Program-made: the position numbers and the translations under genes | NCBI GenBank assembly: GCA_038882715.1 | Contig: JAVZNR010000002.1 | Location: 85,093-149,092, forward strand | From: Candidatus Bathyarchaeia archaeon | GTDB taxonomy: Archaea > Thermoproteota > Bathyarchaeia > Bathyarchaeales > DTEX01 | Length of the DNA: 64,000 nucleotides | Direction: 5' to 3' | Shown: positions 33,776 to 41,968 of the stretch, one piece after another | Numbering within the stretch: position 1 is the stretch's first letter | Layout of the letters: each line of letters starts with the position of its first letter | Notes under the pieces: model-generated | What the model saw: only the letters and a program-made list of their open reading frames with translations | Told to the model about the DNA's origin: nothing | The model's database searches: none

Positions 33776-34616
33776 GTGAGAGCACCTCCACTATAGATCT
33801 ATATGTTTCCTCAGGGCTTATGGGGATTCTGCCTAAATCTACACCTGATTCCTTCAGTAGAAGATATAGTTTAACGACCTTTGGCACCCCGATACCTATT
33901 AGCCTAACCCTCTCATCTAAGAAGACTCTTCTAGGCTCATCATCCATAACTATTTCCCCATTATTCATGATGATTACGCGGTCAGCGAATCTTGCAGCTA
34001 AATCTAATCTATGCTCAACGAGAATAACCGTTATACTAAGATCTCTATTCAACTGGTGGATAACCTCCAGAATATTTTTGGCGCTTAACGGATCGAGAAA
34101 AGAAGTCGGCTCATCAAGAACTATTACCTCAGGCTGCATAGCAAGTACAGATGCTATTGCAACGCGCTGCTGCTGGCCGCCTGAAAGCTCGAAAGGGGGC
34201 CTATCCTTTAAATCATATATGCCAGTAATCTTTAGCGCCCAATCAACCCTTCTGCGTATTTCATCCCTAGGATAACCCAGATTCTCTAGCCCGAACGCCA
34301 CATCCTTCTCAACATTTAGGGCGAAGAGCTGATTTTCCGGGTTCTGGAACACTAGCCCAACATGCTGCGCCAGCTCGTAGATTGGGTGCTCGACGGTTCT
34401 TAGCCCGGCAACAATTAATTCTCCTTCAAGTTTGCCGCCATAGAAGTGCGGTATAAGCCCGTTAAAGCATCTGCATAAGGTTGTTTTACCGCAGCCGCTT
34501 GGGCCGGTCAAGAGGATAAACTCTCCTTGCTCTATCCTAAGATTTATGTTTTTGAAGGCTGGCCTATCAGCCGATGGATAAGTGTACATTAGGTTTTTAG
34601 CTTCGACTATTGTCAA
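33762..34616 (-). CDS. ecfA1: ECF transporter ATPase EcfA1
   Basis: A 284-residue ABC ATPase, first gene of the ECF module. MTIVEAKNLMYTYPSADRPAFKNINL is a normal EcfA N-terminus, followed by Walker A TGPSGCGKTT, LVFQNPENQLFAL, signature LSGGQQQR, Walker B VIVLDEPTSFLDP and switch His in VEHRLDLA. It pairs with EcfA2 and drives vitamin or metal uptake through EcfT and exchangeable S components. The promoter region of about 120 bases upstream is shared divergently with the beta-CASP nuclease gene. Confidence 0.9.
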   Translation of the reverse strand: MTIVEAKNLMYTYPSADRPAFKNINLRIEQGEFILLTGPSGCGKTTLCRCFNGLIPHFYGGKLEGELIVAGLRTVEHPIYELAQHVGLVFQNPENQLFALNVEKDVAFGLENLGYPRDEIRRRVDWALKITGIYDLKDRPPFELSGGQQQRVAIASVLAMQPEVIVLDEPTSFLDPLSAKNILEVIHQLNRDLSITVILVEHRLDLAARFADRVIIMNNGEIVMDDEPRRVFLDERVRLIGIGVPKVVKLYLLLKESGVDLGRIPISPEETYRSIVEVLSHDRS

Positions 34617-34704
34617 AGTCTAGTTGCACCTTAACTACTTTCAGCAGGAGTTATACTTAAAAATAGCGCGGCAATTAAACTAAATGTTTGAATAATTAGA
34701 ATTA

Positions 34705-34711
34705 TTTATAT
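34705..34711 (+). promoter_or_regulatory. TATA box for a leaderless gene
   Basis: TTTATAT at 34705-34711, in an AT-rich upstream region, predicts a transcript start near 34733-34738, only a few bases before ATG 34740. The beta-CASP gene is thus probably translated from a leaderless message, which fits the absence of a ribosome binding sequence. Confidence 0.5.
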
Positions 34712-34739
34712 GGGATGTTAAACAAAAGATTTTTAGCCC

Positions 34740-35762
34740 ATGCAAATCAAAGAGAGATGGTCGTCCTCCTTGAAAATAAAATGGGAAAATGGTGTGGTAA
34801 TAGAGTACAATAAAACGAAGATAATTTTTGACCCGCAAACTAGGAGACTAAATTGTTACGCTGCTTTTATAACGCATGCCCATGTGGATCATTCTCACGC
34901 CTTCAAAGTTAAACATATATCTAAATTCTCTTCCGAAGAAACAATGCATCTTGCGACGATAGATGGCACTAAAACAAGCAATTGGCGACCTTTACCCCTA
35001 AATGAAAAAATTATGTTGGACGCCATTGAGATAACACCGCATTCCTCAGGCCACGTTTTAGGCTCATATGAATTTGAGGTAGCTACGCCTGATGGCACCG
35101 TCCTGTTTACAGGAGACATGAACACAAGAGAATCTAGAATTATTAAGCCAGCTGAACCAGTGAACTGCGATGTGCTAATTATTGAGTCAACGTTCGGCTC
35201 CCCAGACTTCATCTTCCCACCGGACGATATTCTCGCTAAAAGCATGGTGGAATGGGCGGGCAGGATGCTGAAAGAAGGCAGGATCCCAGTTTTCCGGGCG
35301 GATTCGCTTGGAAATGCGCAGGAGGTAATAAAAATATTTAATGAGAACACGGATCTGCCTGTTATCTCACATTGTAAGGTCACAAAGATCAATAAGATAT
35401 ATGAGACTTATGGTTGCAGAATGGAATATATTGATATGGAGTCAAAGGATGCAGGCGACTTAATCTCAAACCGAAATGCCGTGATTGTTGCGCCTAAACA
35501 TTTCGATTTATCCTATAGCCTAGAATATGTTTCAGCCTTGGTCTCCGGATGGGCGTTGAAATTCAGGCGCAATTCCTTTCCCCTAAGTGATCACGCAGAC
35601 TTCCCAAATCTAATAAAGTTTGTTGGTGATTGCAGCCCTAAGTTAGTCTTAACATATCATGGGGGAAGATTCAATAGCATCTTAGCGAAACACATTGAGA
35701 AGAAACTTAAGATAAGGGCTTACCCAATTGACTTGATCACGACAAATTTCTGCCAGCAGTAA
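34740..35762 (+). CDS. Beta-CASP metallo-hydrolase (mRNA 3'-end processing-like)
   Basis: A 340-residue metallo-beta-lactamase of the YSH1/exonuclease-like COG1236 group. FITHAHVDHSHAF carries the HxHxDH zinc motif; PHSSGHVLGSYEF gives the next His; LFTGDMNTRES the Asp; and FPLSDHADFPNL plus LTYHG the C-terminal metal ligands. VIIVAPKHF-like and SGWALKFR segments fall in the beta-CASP region. Such proteins cut or trim RNA or act on DNA ends. It is shorter than archaeal CPSF homologs and lacks KH domains, so it belongs to the small single-domain branch. Own leaderless promoter; the following gene starts 108 bases later. Confidence 0.78.
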   Translation: MQIKERWSSSLKIKWENGVVIEYNKTKIIFDPQTRRLNCYAAFITHAHVDHSHAFKVKHISKFSSEETMHLATIDGTKTSNWRPLPLNEKIMLDAIEITPHSSGHVLGSYEFEVATPDGTVLFTGDMNTRESRIIKPAEPVNCDVLIIESTFGSPDFIFPPDDILAKSMVEWAGRMLKEGRIPVFRADSLGNAQEVIKIFNENTDLPVISHCKVTKINKIYETYGCRMEYIDMESKDAGDLISNRNAVIVAPKHFDLSYSLEYVSALVSGWALKFRRNSFPLSDHADFPNLIKFVGDCSPKLVLTYHGGRFNSILAKHIEKKLKIRAYPIDLITTNFCQQ

Positions 35763-35870
35763 CTTAAATAATAGGAAGCTCGAACAGCACGTGAAAGAAG
35801 ACATGTCTCAGCCATGGGTAGCTAACGCTTATTTCTCTCCTTTCCTCTAAGAATATGGAGATAGAGAACC

Positions 35871-37280
35871 TTGAATAGAGTTAAAAGATTCTGGAAAAAC
35901 TTGGTGAGAAATCCGTACTTTCTGGGATTTGTAAGTCTTTTATGGCTTCTTTTCAGGTCTGGGACTAAACCTTCACGGATTATTTATCCATGTCAGAGGG
36001 CGTCTGCAACCATAAGCTTTTATCTTTTAATATATCCGCTCTTCGCTTCAATACTTATCTTTCTCAAGAAATTTCTAAGAATATCATCTTACGCCAAAAG
36101 GGTTTCCGGCAGAAAGATTTTATCCGTTTCTCTAATATCCCTATCAGCAATAGTCACCGTCTTAGCAGTTTACGCCAACATAATTATTAATCCCGAAACA
36201 GTGTTAAGTGGGAGGGCAACATTAATTGAGAAAAAGACCACTGTTTCATTAATACGTGTTAATGGGCGGCCCCTTGAAGAAGCGCTGAAGGAAGCCATTG
36301 ATCTCGTAGGTGGAATAGACCATTATATACCGCCTCAATCAAAAGTTCTCATCAAACCAAACATAGTTAGAAAACAGGAGCCGCCGGACACCACTGATCC
36401 AGCCATAGTTGAAGCGTTGATTAATATTATAAGAAGCAGAAATCCATCTGTAATTTGGGTAGCTGATGGAAGCGGTGAAGGTAACACCCTTGAAAACTTT
36501 AAGGCTTTAGGCTATCTGCCAGTCGCCGAGAGAACAGGGGCTATTCTCGTCGACTTAAACCATGGCGACATGGTTAATGTTCCGGCAGGGGGCATTGTCT
36601 TCAATAGTTTCCAATTTAACCGCATAGTTGTGGAGGCCGACGTCTTTATATCTCTAGCATGTATGAAAACCCACTCTCAGGCCGTAGTAACATTAACGAT
36701 GAAAAATCTCATAGGAATAGCTCCCGGCTCGTTGTATGGATACCCGCCTAGCCCAACAAAAGTGATTCTACATGAGAAGGCGGAAGTGAAGGGCGATCGA
36801 TACATGGCGGGCGTGATAGTTGATCTATGTAAGGCTAGAAAAATCGATTTAGCGATAATCGATGGCAGAATCGCCATGGAGGGGGAAGGGCCGCATGAAG
36901 GTGACCCGGTGAAACTCGACCTGTTAATAGTTGGAGCGGATCCGGTTGCAACCGACGCTGTGGCTTCAGCGATAATGGGCTTTGATCCAGAGAAGGTGCC
37001 GACCTTGTATCTTGCCAATCAAATTGGGCTTGGAACAAACAATTTACATGAAATTGAGATTAAAGGTGAGAGGATTGAGGATGTTTTCTATCCATTTAGA
37101 CCAGCTCCTGGACATGAGGGTTTTCAGATACTTTCAAGTACTGAACGTGAACTCTATAGATGGAGAATGAACCTGATTTGCATTAGCGCTTCTCTTTGGA
37201 TCATAACGCTGTTAGCTGCGGGATGGAGGCGGGGCGTCGCCTCCACAAACGATAAAATTCGTCTGAACATGAATATATAA
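35871..37280 (+). CDS. Membrane-anchored DUF362 protein
   Basis: A 469-residue protein with three predicted N-terminal membrane helices (about 18-30, 48-68 and 82-106), a DUF362 domain (about 130-415) and one C-terminal helix (about 438-457). DUF362 features: VLIKPNIV, ADVFISLACMKTHSQAVVTLTMKNLIG, and GADPVATDAVASAIMGF. DUF362 proteins often associate with iron-sulfur or corrinoid redox systems, but the biochemical role is undefined. The start is TTG, in frame just after AGAGAACC. A soluble paralog is at 55638-56822. Membrane attachment at both ends is unusual among members I know. Confidence 0.72.
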   Translation: MNRVKRFWKNLVRNPYFLGFVSLLWLLFRSGTKPSRIIYPCQRASATISFYLLIYPLFASILIFLKKFLRISSYAKRVSGRKILSVSLISLSAIVTVLAVYANIIINPETVLSGRATLIEKKTTVSLIRVNGRPLEEALKEAIDLVGGIDHYIPPQSKVLIKPNIVRKQEPPDTTDPAIVEALINIIRSRNPSVIWVADGSGEGNTLENFKALGYLPVAERTGAILVDLNHGDMVNVPAGGIVFNSFQFNRIVVEADVFISLACMKTHSQAVVTLTMKNLIGIAPGSLYGYPPSPTKVILHEKAEVKGDRYMAGVIVDLCKARKIDLAIIDGRIAMEGEGPHEGDPVKLDLLIVGADPVATDAVASAIMGFDPEKVPTLYLANQIGLGTNNLHEIEIKGERIEDVFYPFRPAPGHEGFQILSSTERELYRWRMNLICISASLWIITLLAAGWRRGVASTNDKIRLNMNI

Positions 37281-37376
37281 TTCAAAGATGTTAAGGTTGC
37301 AGGAGGCGGCTAACGAATTGCCGTAATATGGAAAGATTTATTAAATGTCTGGCTAGATTGATTGTGGGTGTTTAAA

Positions 37377-38171
37377 ATGATTAGGCCCGTAGCATTTAGG
37401 AATAAGGGTCAACAGATAATAGGGGTTCTCCATAAGCCCGACAATATTAAGCCTCATGAGAAGGTTCCGGGAATAGTTATGTTTCATGGCTTTACTGGCA
37501 ATAGAAGCGAGGCCCATAGGCTCTTTGTCCAAATAGCTAGAGGGCTATCCAGCTGCGGTTTCGCTGTTCTACGTTTTGATTTCAGGGGTTCAGGGGACAG
37601 TGATGGAGACTTTGAAGATATGACACTGCCAGAGGAAGTAAGCGATGCTGAGAGAGCCGTAACATTCTTACTTAGGCAGAGGAATGTTGACAGGGAAAGG
37701 ATTGGTGTCATAGGCTTAAGTATGGGTGGTAGGGTTGCGGCAATCCTCGCTTCAAAAGACAAGAGGATTAAGTTCGCAGTTTTATATTCGCCGGCTCTAA
37801 GCCCATTAAAGGAAAGGTTCCTTTCATTAATGAGTAAAGAGGCTTTAGGGAGGCTTGAGTCTGGTGAGCCAATAGAGGTCTCCAGCGGATGGTACCTGAA
37901 AAAAGCATTTTTCGAGACCATTGACTACATAGTCCCCCTAGACATAATGGGCAAAATTAGGGTTCCAGTCTTGATAATACATGGCGATCGAGACGAGGTT
38001 ATACCAGTGGAGGAATCCGTGAAAGCCTATGAGCGGGTCAAGGGCTTAAATGAGAAGAATGAGCTTTACATAGTTAAAGGTGGAGATCACACATTCTCTA
38101 AGAGGGAGCATACTTTAGAGGTTCTAAAGAAGACAATTGAATGGTTAAACTCATTAAATTTAATTCATTAA
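37377..38171 (+). CDS. Alpha/beta hydrolase (acylaminopeptidase/esterase-like)
   Basis: A 264-residue serine hydrolase. VMFHGFTGNRSEAH forms the oxyanion strand, GLSMGGR is the nucleophile elbow with catalytic Ser, VLIIHGDRDEVIP carries the Asp and GGDHTFSKREH the His. This is a full triad in a protein of normal size, soluble, probably an esterase or peptidase. The frame starts at TTG 37362, but ATG 37377 follows GGGTG by six bases and a TATA-like TTTATTAA at 37337-37344 puts the transcript start near 37366, so ATG is chosen. Not in an operon. Confidence 0.82.
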   Translation: MIRPVAFRNKGQQIIGVLHKPDNIKPHEKVPGIVMFHGFTGNRSEAHRLFVQIARGLSSCGFAVLRFDFRGSGDSDGDFEDMTLPEEVSDAERAVTFLLRQRNVDRERIGVIGLSMGGRVAAILASKDKRIKFAVLYSPALSPLKERFLSLMSKEALGRLESGEPIEVSSGWYLKKAFFETIDYIVPLDIMGKIRVPVLIIHGDRDEVIPVEESVKAYERVKGLNEKNELYIVKGGDHTFSKREHTLEVLKKTIEWLNSLNLIH

Positions 38172-38207
38172 ATTTAATTTAATGTAGCTCCAAAAACATT
38201 CTCCAAT

Positions 38208-39218
38208 CTATTGATATGGACTGTTTTTAAGCTTTTCCCTAAGAATCTTAGCTGTATACTTGAAGGCTTTCTCTAGATCCCCAGCCCCATTAACACCCGC
38301 AGAAGTCGAATGCCCTCCACCCATCCCGTGAAGGTATTCGCCCAATATTTTCGCGAGATCTCTACCCAAATGTATCCCAGTCTTATTGTAGAATTCGCTG
38401 CTGGATCTTAAGCTGATAGATATTTTATCTTTGTCTTGAGAGCCGACTATCGCTAAGCTTGCTCCAACATCTACAAGCGCTCTTGCGGCCGATGCTTGAA
38501 AGGAGCCGACATGCGAGAAGGCTATAACCCAGCCATATATCCGCATGAGCCTCATTCTTCTACAGGCTTTAAGCCGAGCTATACGCTCAGAAACATCCAT
38601 CGGCACTAATAGGAGCTGCAATATTTCTTGGGCGTCGACGCCGAGATCTATGAGCTCAGATATCACCTTAAATGTTGAGGAGGAAGCCAAGGTAAAATGC
38701 CTTGTATCGAAGGCGATCCCTAAAAATAGGGCTTCAGCAACGTCCCTTGAAGGCTTAACATTGGCCTCCTTAAAAAAATCATGGATTATTTCACAGGTAG
38801 ATGAGAGATCCTCTCGGCATACGCATAGAGACGTAATTTTCACAGTCTCTGGGTGAGGGGTATGGTGGTCAATAACGATTTTTGGGGAAGCGGACTCGCA
38901 TACGTTTTTCCTCCACTCGCCCAGCTGCTGCACAGTGCTTGTGTCCAACATGAATATTATGTCGGCCTTACTGAAATTCGGTTTCTCATTCTCCACCCTC
39001 ATTGAGAAACGCTCCAAAATACTCTTGGATACTTTGCTAACGCTTTCAGGCGACGCAACCTCAACCTCAATTTCAGGCTTAAAATATTTCAACAGTTTGA
39101 TAAGGGCATAGGATGAGCATATGGCATCAGGGTCCGCGTTCTGATGGCATAAAATTAACGCTGACTTAACCCCCCTCTTCTCCACAATGTCAATTATTTT
39201 CTGAAAGGAGCAACCCAT
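38208..39218 (-). CDS. DHH/DHHA1 phosphoesterase
   Basis: A 336-residue member of the DHH superfamily (NrnA/RecJ-like). LCHQNADPDAICSS is the first metal motif, FMLDTSTVQQLGEW the second, IDHHTPHP the DHH signature, and AFDTRHFTLASS the fourth. The C-terminal DHHA1 part contains the GGGHSTSAG RNA/DNA-binding loop (HGMGGGHSTSAGVNG). Likely degrades oligoribonucleotides or pAp, or acts as a short-nucleic-acid exonuclease. The ORF extends to 39293, but that overlaps the DUF3194 gene; ATG 39218 before GCSFQKII is chosen. The order prefoldin beta, DUF3194, DHH is an archaeal arrangement. Confidence 0.82.
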   Translation of the reverse strand: MGCSFQKIIDIVEKRGVKSALILCHQNADPDAICSSYALIKLLKYFKPEIEVEVASPESVSKVSKSILERFSMRVENEKPNFSKADIIFMLDTSTVQQLGEWRKNVCESASPKIVIDHHTPHPETVKITSLCVCREDLSSTCEIIHDFFKEANVKPSRDVAEALFLGIAFDTRHFTLASSSTFKVISELIDLGVDAQEILQLLLVPMDVSERIARLKACRRMRLMRIYGWVIAFSHVGSFQASAARALVDVGASLAIVGSQDKDKISISLRSSSEFYNKTGIHLGRDLAKILGEYLHGMGGGHSTSAGVNGAGDLEKAFKYTAKILREKLKNSPYQ

Positions 39219-39252
39219 TTTTTCAACCTTAAACTCTTGATACCCAATGAGA

Positions 39253-39555
39253 CTAGGATTGAATCTCTTCCAGATATTTTTCAACGGCTTCAAAAGCGGC
39301 CTTTATAGATTCTTTAGCAATTTCATCAGCATTTATATTCTTGCAAAGCGGCGAAAGCGTTAACTCAACTTCTATATCGATATTCAGAGAATCCAAGCTT
39401 TCCAAGTCAACCGATATGGAGGCATCCGATATGTACTCTTTAGGAACCTTAGACGTGATATATTTTCTCGCAGCCCTCTCAGCTATTTCGCATATTTTCT
39501 CTAGATCCTCATACGACAATGAGCTTACTGGACGTTTACTCAAAGCATACGGCAC
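39253..39555 (-). CDS. DUF3194 protein
   Basis: A 100-residue acidic protein of the DUF3194 family, found in archaea next to prefoldin beta. It holds a helical N-terminus (EDLEKICEIAERAARKYI) and a strand-rich middle (ISVDLESLDSLNIDIEVELTL). The function is unknown; its conserved site in the ribosomal/prefoldin cluster suggests a role in translation or folding. GTG 39555 or TTG 39543 could start it; AGGTG fits TTG 39543 better by spacing. Confidence 0.75.
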   Translation of the reverse strand: MPYALSKRPVSSLSYEDLEKICEIAERAARKYITSKVPKEYISDASISVDLESLDSLNIDIEVELTLSPLCKNINADEIAKESIKAAFEAVEKYLEEIQS

Positions 39556-39578
39556 CTAAGCGTAGCCTCTGTCCATCT

Positions 39579-39941
39579 TTATGCTGGTGATATTGGCTGC
39601 AAATCTTTTTGGAGCTTCTCCTGCAGCTCTTTTATTTGGCTTCTGAGCCTTTCCTCCTGCTTCGTGAGGACTGAAACCCTCATTGTAGCGATTTCTTTTC
39701 TCTCGGCAAGCTCGCTGGTAACTTTAGCCTTACTCGTCCTTATGAGTAAGGAGCCTATCGACTTATAAATCACCGCATCATCTGGGGTTTTTTCAATCTC
39801 GCTTAAAGCCCTGTCAATTTCAAGAATCTCTAAATCGAGCTGCTGTTTCTGCGCTAAAACCGTCTGGAGCGTCTCCTGTAGTTGCTGCAACCTAAGGAGC
39901 CTCTCCTGAACCGCTGGCGGTAGCTTAATCTCTTCACTCAT
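39579..39941 (-). CDS. pfdB: Prefoldin subunit beta
   Basis: A 120-residue protein with the two long coiled-coil helices (about 8-45 and 75-115) joined by a beta hairpin (VIYKSIGSLLIRTSK) that assembles the prefoldin barrel. LPPAVQERLLRLQQLQETLQTVLAQKQQLD is the standard archaeal start. With PfdA it forms the alpha2beta4 holdase that passes unfolded chains to the thermosome. Start ATG 39941; a TATA-like CTATATAATA lies about 20 bases upstream (minus strand), so leader length is short. Confidence 0.92.
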   Translation of the reverse strand: MSEEIKLPPAVQERLLRLQQLQETLQTVLAQKQQLDLEILEIDRALSEIEKTPDDAVIYKSIGSLLIRTSKAKVTSELAERKEIATMRVSVLTKQEERLRSQIKELQEKLQKDLQPISPA

Positions 39942-40040
39942 ACTTCACTACCACCACATATTATATAGCGGGTAACATTAAATACGTCTTACAAATAATA
40001 TTTGGGTTGTCGCAATTAAAGGTTTCCAAAATCCTTCTAA

Positions 40041-41387
40041 CTAGGCGCTTCTACTCCAGAACTCTTGAGGTAGAATAACCCTACAGGCTTTCTCTTGAAC
40101 CCACTTTTTCTCCAAGTTATATCTCGATAACGGTTTTGTTAAGTGTCTTTCTGATCTAGGCGGCGCAATGTATAGTCCCGGCTTAACGTCCCTCTCAACC
40201 TTAACTGCCACTTTCGTGAGCTTCGGGCCGTGAAAGCCGCACTTGTAGCACTCGAACCCCTTGCCTCTACCCATAGATTTCATCCTCTTACTGCAAACCG
40301 GGCATAGCGGATTCTGAAGAATAATTCTGTCGGCTAAACTGAGAACCTCGAGCTTCTCAACGTTTATAGTCATGGGGTTCTTCCTAGATCTTGGGCGAAC
40401 CCCGCCATAAACCTTCACTTGATCGCCCTCAGTTAACATACAGGCTATTTTTCGTAGGTTGCCGCTCTCCTCGTAGGCTGCGCAATCCACTGCTCCCGTC
40501 TCATCCCATATACGGAATATTACATGTCCCCCGGGGATAATTTTAGGAGAACCCTTAATCCAACCTTGAACTATTACCGGATGATATGGCCTCACATCCC
40601 TTATAGAGCGAACCGCTCTTAAATGCGCATCAGTTCCATGATTTGTCCTAAAAATAACCCAGCGGTCTATTGGCTCATAGGAGTGGATCATCTCATGCGC
40701 AGATTTAACCGCCTCCGGCGTCTCGCCTCTAATACCATAGAGTACTGGATCCGGCCCCCTAGGAGTTATCAGAATCCTGCCGGTCTCGGGGTCAATGTTG
40801 TTAAACGTTAAATTAACCATTTTTTTATCCATCTCTATCACCGACGATTCGTCGATTTTTCTGGGGGTTCCCCAATTCTCCCTCCTCCTATAGGCTATTA
40901 GTTCAAATGTATGGTCCCAGCTCAAGGTTTCGCCGATGGCGGCTAGCCCTCCAATAATCCCTCGCCTACTATTGTAGCCGACAGCTTCAGCCTTAAACCT
41001 CCTTATCACCTTTAAGGCATACTTAATGCTTACAATCCCTTGGATGGTTTCCTTGGCAAACCTCTCGATTTCCTCAGGCACCTCGCCCACAAGAAAAACA
41101 ATTCCCGGGTCGGTTCCTCTATAGCTGAGATCCGAGTTTTCCTCGATGACTTCGATCGCCTCCTCTTTCACATCCTCATATAGGCTGTCTTCGCATATGA
41201 TTCTCAGGCAGAGCGCCCCATTGCCGCGGGTTTTCCAAGGAACATTTGGGTTTAATCTAATGAGGTTCGGGTAATCTGCGAATTGAACCCCCATCCTGCA
41301 AAACCTTTCGATCATTAGCGCTGCAACGTAGGTTGTACATCCACCTCTAGGTGAATCGGTGTCGTCGAACCCTATATGCAGCTTCAT
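40041..41387 (-). CDS. tiaS: tRNA(Ile2) 2-agmatinylcytidine synthetase TiaS
   Basis: A 448-residue archaeal enzyme that attaches agmatine to C34 of tRNA-Ile2 so that it reads AUA. MKLHIGFDDTDSPRGGCTTY is the catalytic N-terminal motif, RLNPNVPWKTRGNGALCLRI follows, and GYNSRRGIIGGLAAIG is the ATP-binding kinase-like region. The middle has an OB-fold (IVQGWIKGSPKIIPGGHVIFRIWD) and the C-terminus a zinc ribbon, CPVCSKRM...CYKCG (about 383-403). This is full length for the family and essential in archaea. It stands on its own transcript between prefoldin and an Lrp-like gene. Confidence 0.95.
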   Translation of the reverse strand: MKLHIGFDDTDSPRGGCTTYVAALMIERFCRMGVQFADYPNLIRLNPNVPWKTRGNGALCLRIICEDSLYEDVKEEAIEVIEENSDLSYRGTDPGIVFLVGEVPEEIERFAKETIQGIVSIKYALKVIRRFKAEAVGYNSRRGIIGGLAAIGETLSWDHTFELIAYRRRENWGTPRKIDESSVIEMDKKMVNLTFNNIDPETGRILITPRGPDPVLYGIRGETPEAVKSAHEMIHSYEPIDRWVIFRTNHGTDAHLRAVRSIRDVRPYHPVIVQGWIKGSPKIIPGGHVIFRIWDETGAVDCAAYEESGNLRKIACMLTEGDQVKVYGGVRPRSRKNPMTINVEKLEVLSLADRIILQNPLCPVCSKRMKSMGRGKGFECYKCGFHGPKLTKVAVKVERDVKPGLYIAPPRSERHLTKPLSRYNLEKKWVQEKACRVILPQEFWSRSA

Positions 41388-41496
41388 TTGCCTAACACTT
41401 CCCTAAATATGCCGAATATGCCACATATATTTGGCGATTCATCTTATGAAGGATGGTGAAAAGCAAAGTTAATATCTTTTTAAATAAAAAATAGTA

Positions 41497-41559
41497 TTGC
41501 CGGATGAAGAGAAGGCATTTGATTGAGGTGATGATAGATCAGAGTTAAGCTGACGGCAA
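41497..41559 (+). ncRNA. Candidate C/D box sRNA
   Basis: In the gap after tiaS: terminal arms TTGCCG (41497-41502) and CGGCAA (41554-41559) pair perfectly. Inside them lie a weak C box (GATGA, 41503-41507), an 11-base guide, a D'-like TTGA (41519-41522), five bases, a perfect C' box GTGATGA (41528-41534), a 15-base guide and a D box CTGA (41550-41553). Size, order and spacing are those of archaeal 2'-O-methylation guides; AATATCT at about 41471 could be its TATA element. The C and D' boxes are imperfect and targets were not identified. Confidence 0.55.
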
Positions 41560-41640
41560 AAATATTATCTTGTAAATTATTGTCTCGCTTATAACTTCAT
41601 GAGCGCCCATTCAATTTCGTCTCTTGCTGATAGTTTGCTG

Positions 41641-41886
41641 CTACTCTTTTTTCATCTCCTCAATAACTATCATCGTTAATGTGGATCTAACCTTATTTAT
41701 TCTGCGTATCTTCCATGTAACTATGTCTTTAAGCTTCTCCATAGATTCGGCTCTAACTTTAGCCACTATGTCATAAACTCCATAGACGCTGTAAGCCTCT
41801 TCAACTCCTTCAACCCTCTTAAGCTCATTTAAAACTTCTCCCTCAGACCCTATCTCCGCATTTATTAAGACGAACGCTATTGGCAT
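41641..41886 (-). CDS. Stand-alone Lrp/AsnC ligand-binding (RAM) domain
   Basis: An 81-residue protein consisting only of the Lrp/AsnC C-terminal domain: AFVLINAEIGSEGEVLNELKRVEGVEEAYSVYGVYDIVAKV, then the last helix and strand with TLTMIVIEE. There is no helix-turn-helix, so it cannot bind DNA by itself. Such small proteins bind amino acids and may modulate full-length Lrp proteins or other enzymes by forming mixed multimers. An inverted repeat lies immediately upstream. Confidence 0.8.
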   Translation of the reverse strand: MPIAFVLINAEIGSEGEVLNELKRVEGVEEAYSVYGVYDIVAKVRAESMEKLKDIVTWKIRRINKVRSTLTMIVIEEMKKE

Positions 41887-41897
41887 AAGGATCCCTC

Positions 41898-41915
41898 AAA
41901 CAATTAATATTGTTT
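41898..41915. promoter_or_regulatory. AAACAAT-N4-ATTGTTT inverted repeat
   Basis: Two 7-base arms separated by TAAT lie 12 bases upstream of the Lrp-like start codon (minus strand) and about 55 bases before Nnr on the plus strand. An AT-rich dyad at this site could be an operator for a full-length Lrp-type regulator, or part of overlapping TATA elements of the divergent genes. Confidence 0.35.
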
Positions 41916-41968
41916 AAATGCTTAAAAACCTTCTTAATTTTTGTTGAAAACTCTGTCTGGTGGACGCC

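Noticed and set aside
38160-38207. AT-rich repeated motif after the hydrolase gene
   Set aside because: Low-complexity TTAAATTTAATT-type runs between convergent genes; no stable structure beyond a likely terminator.
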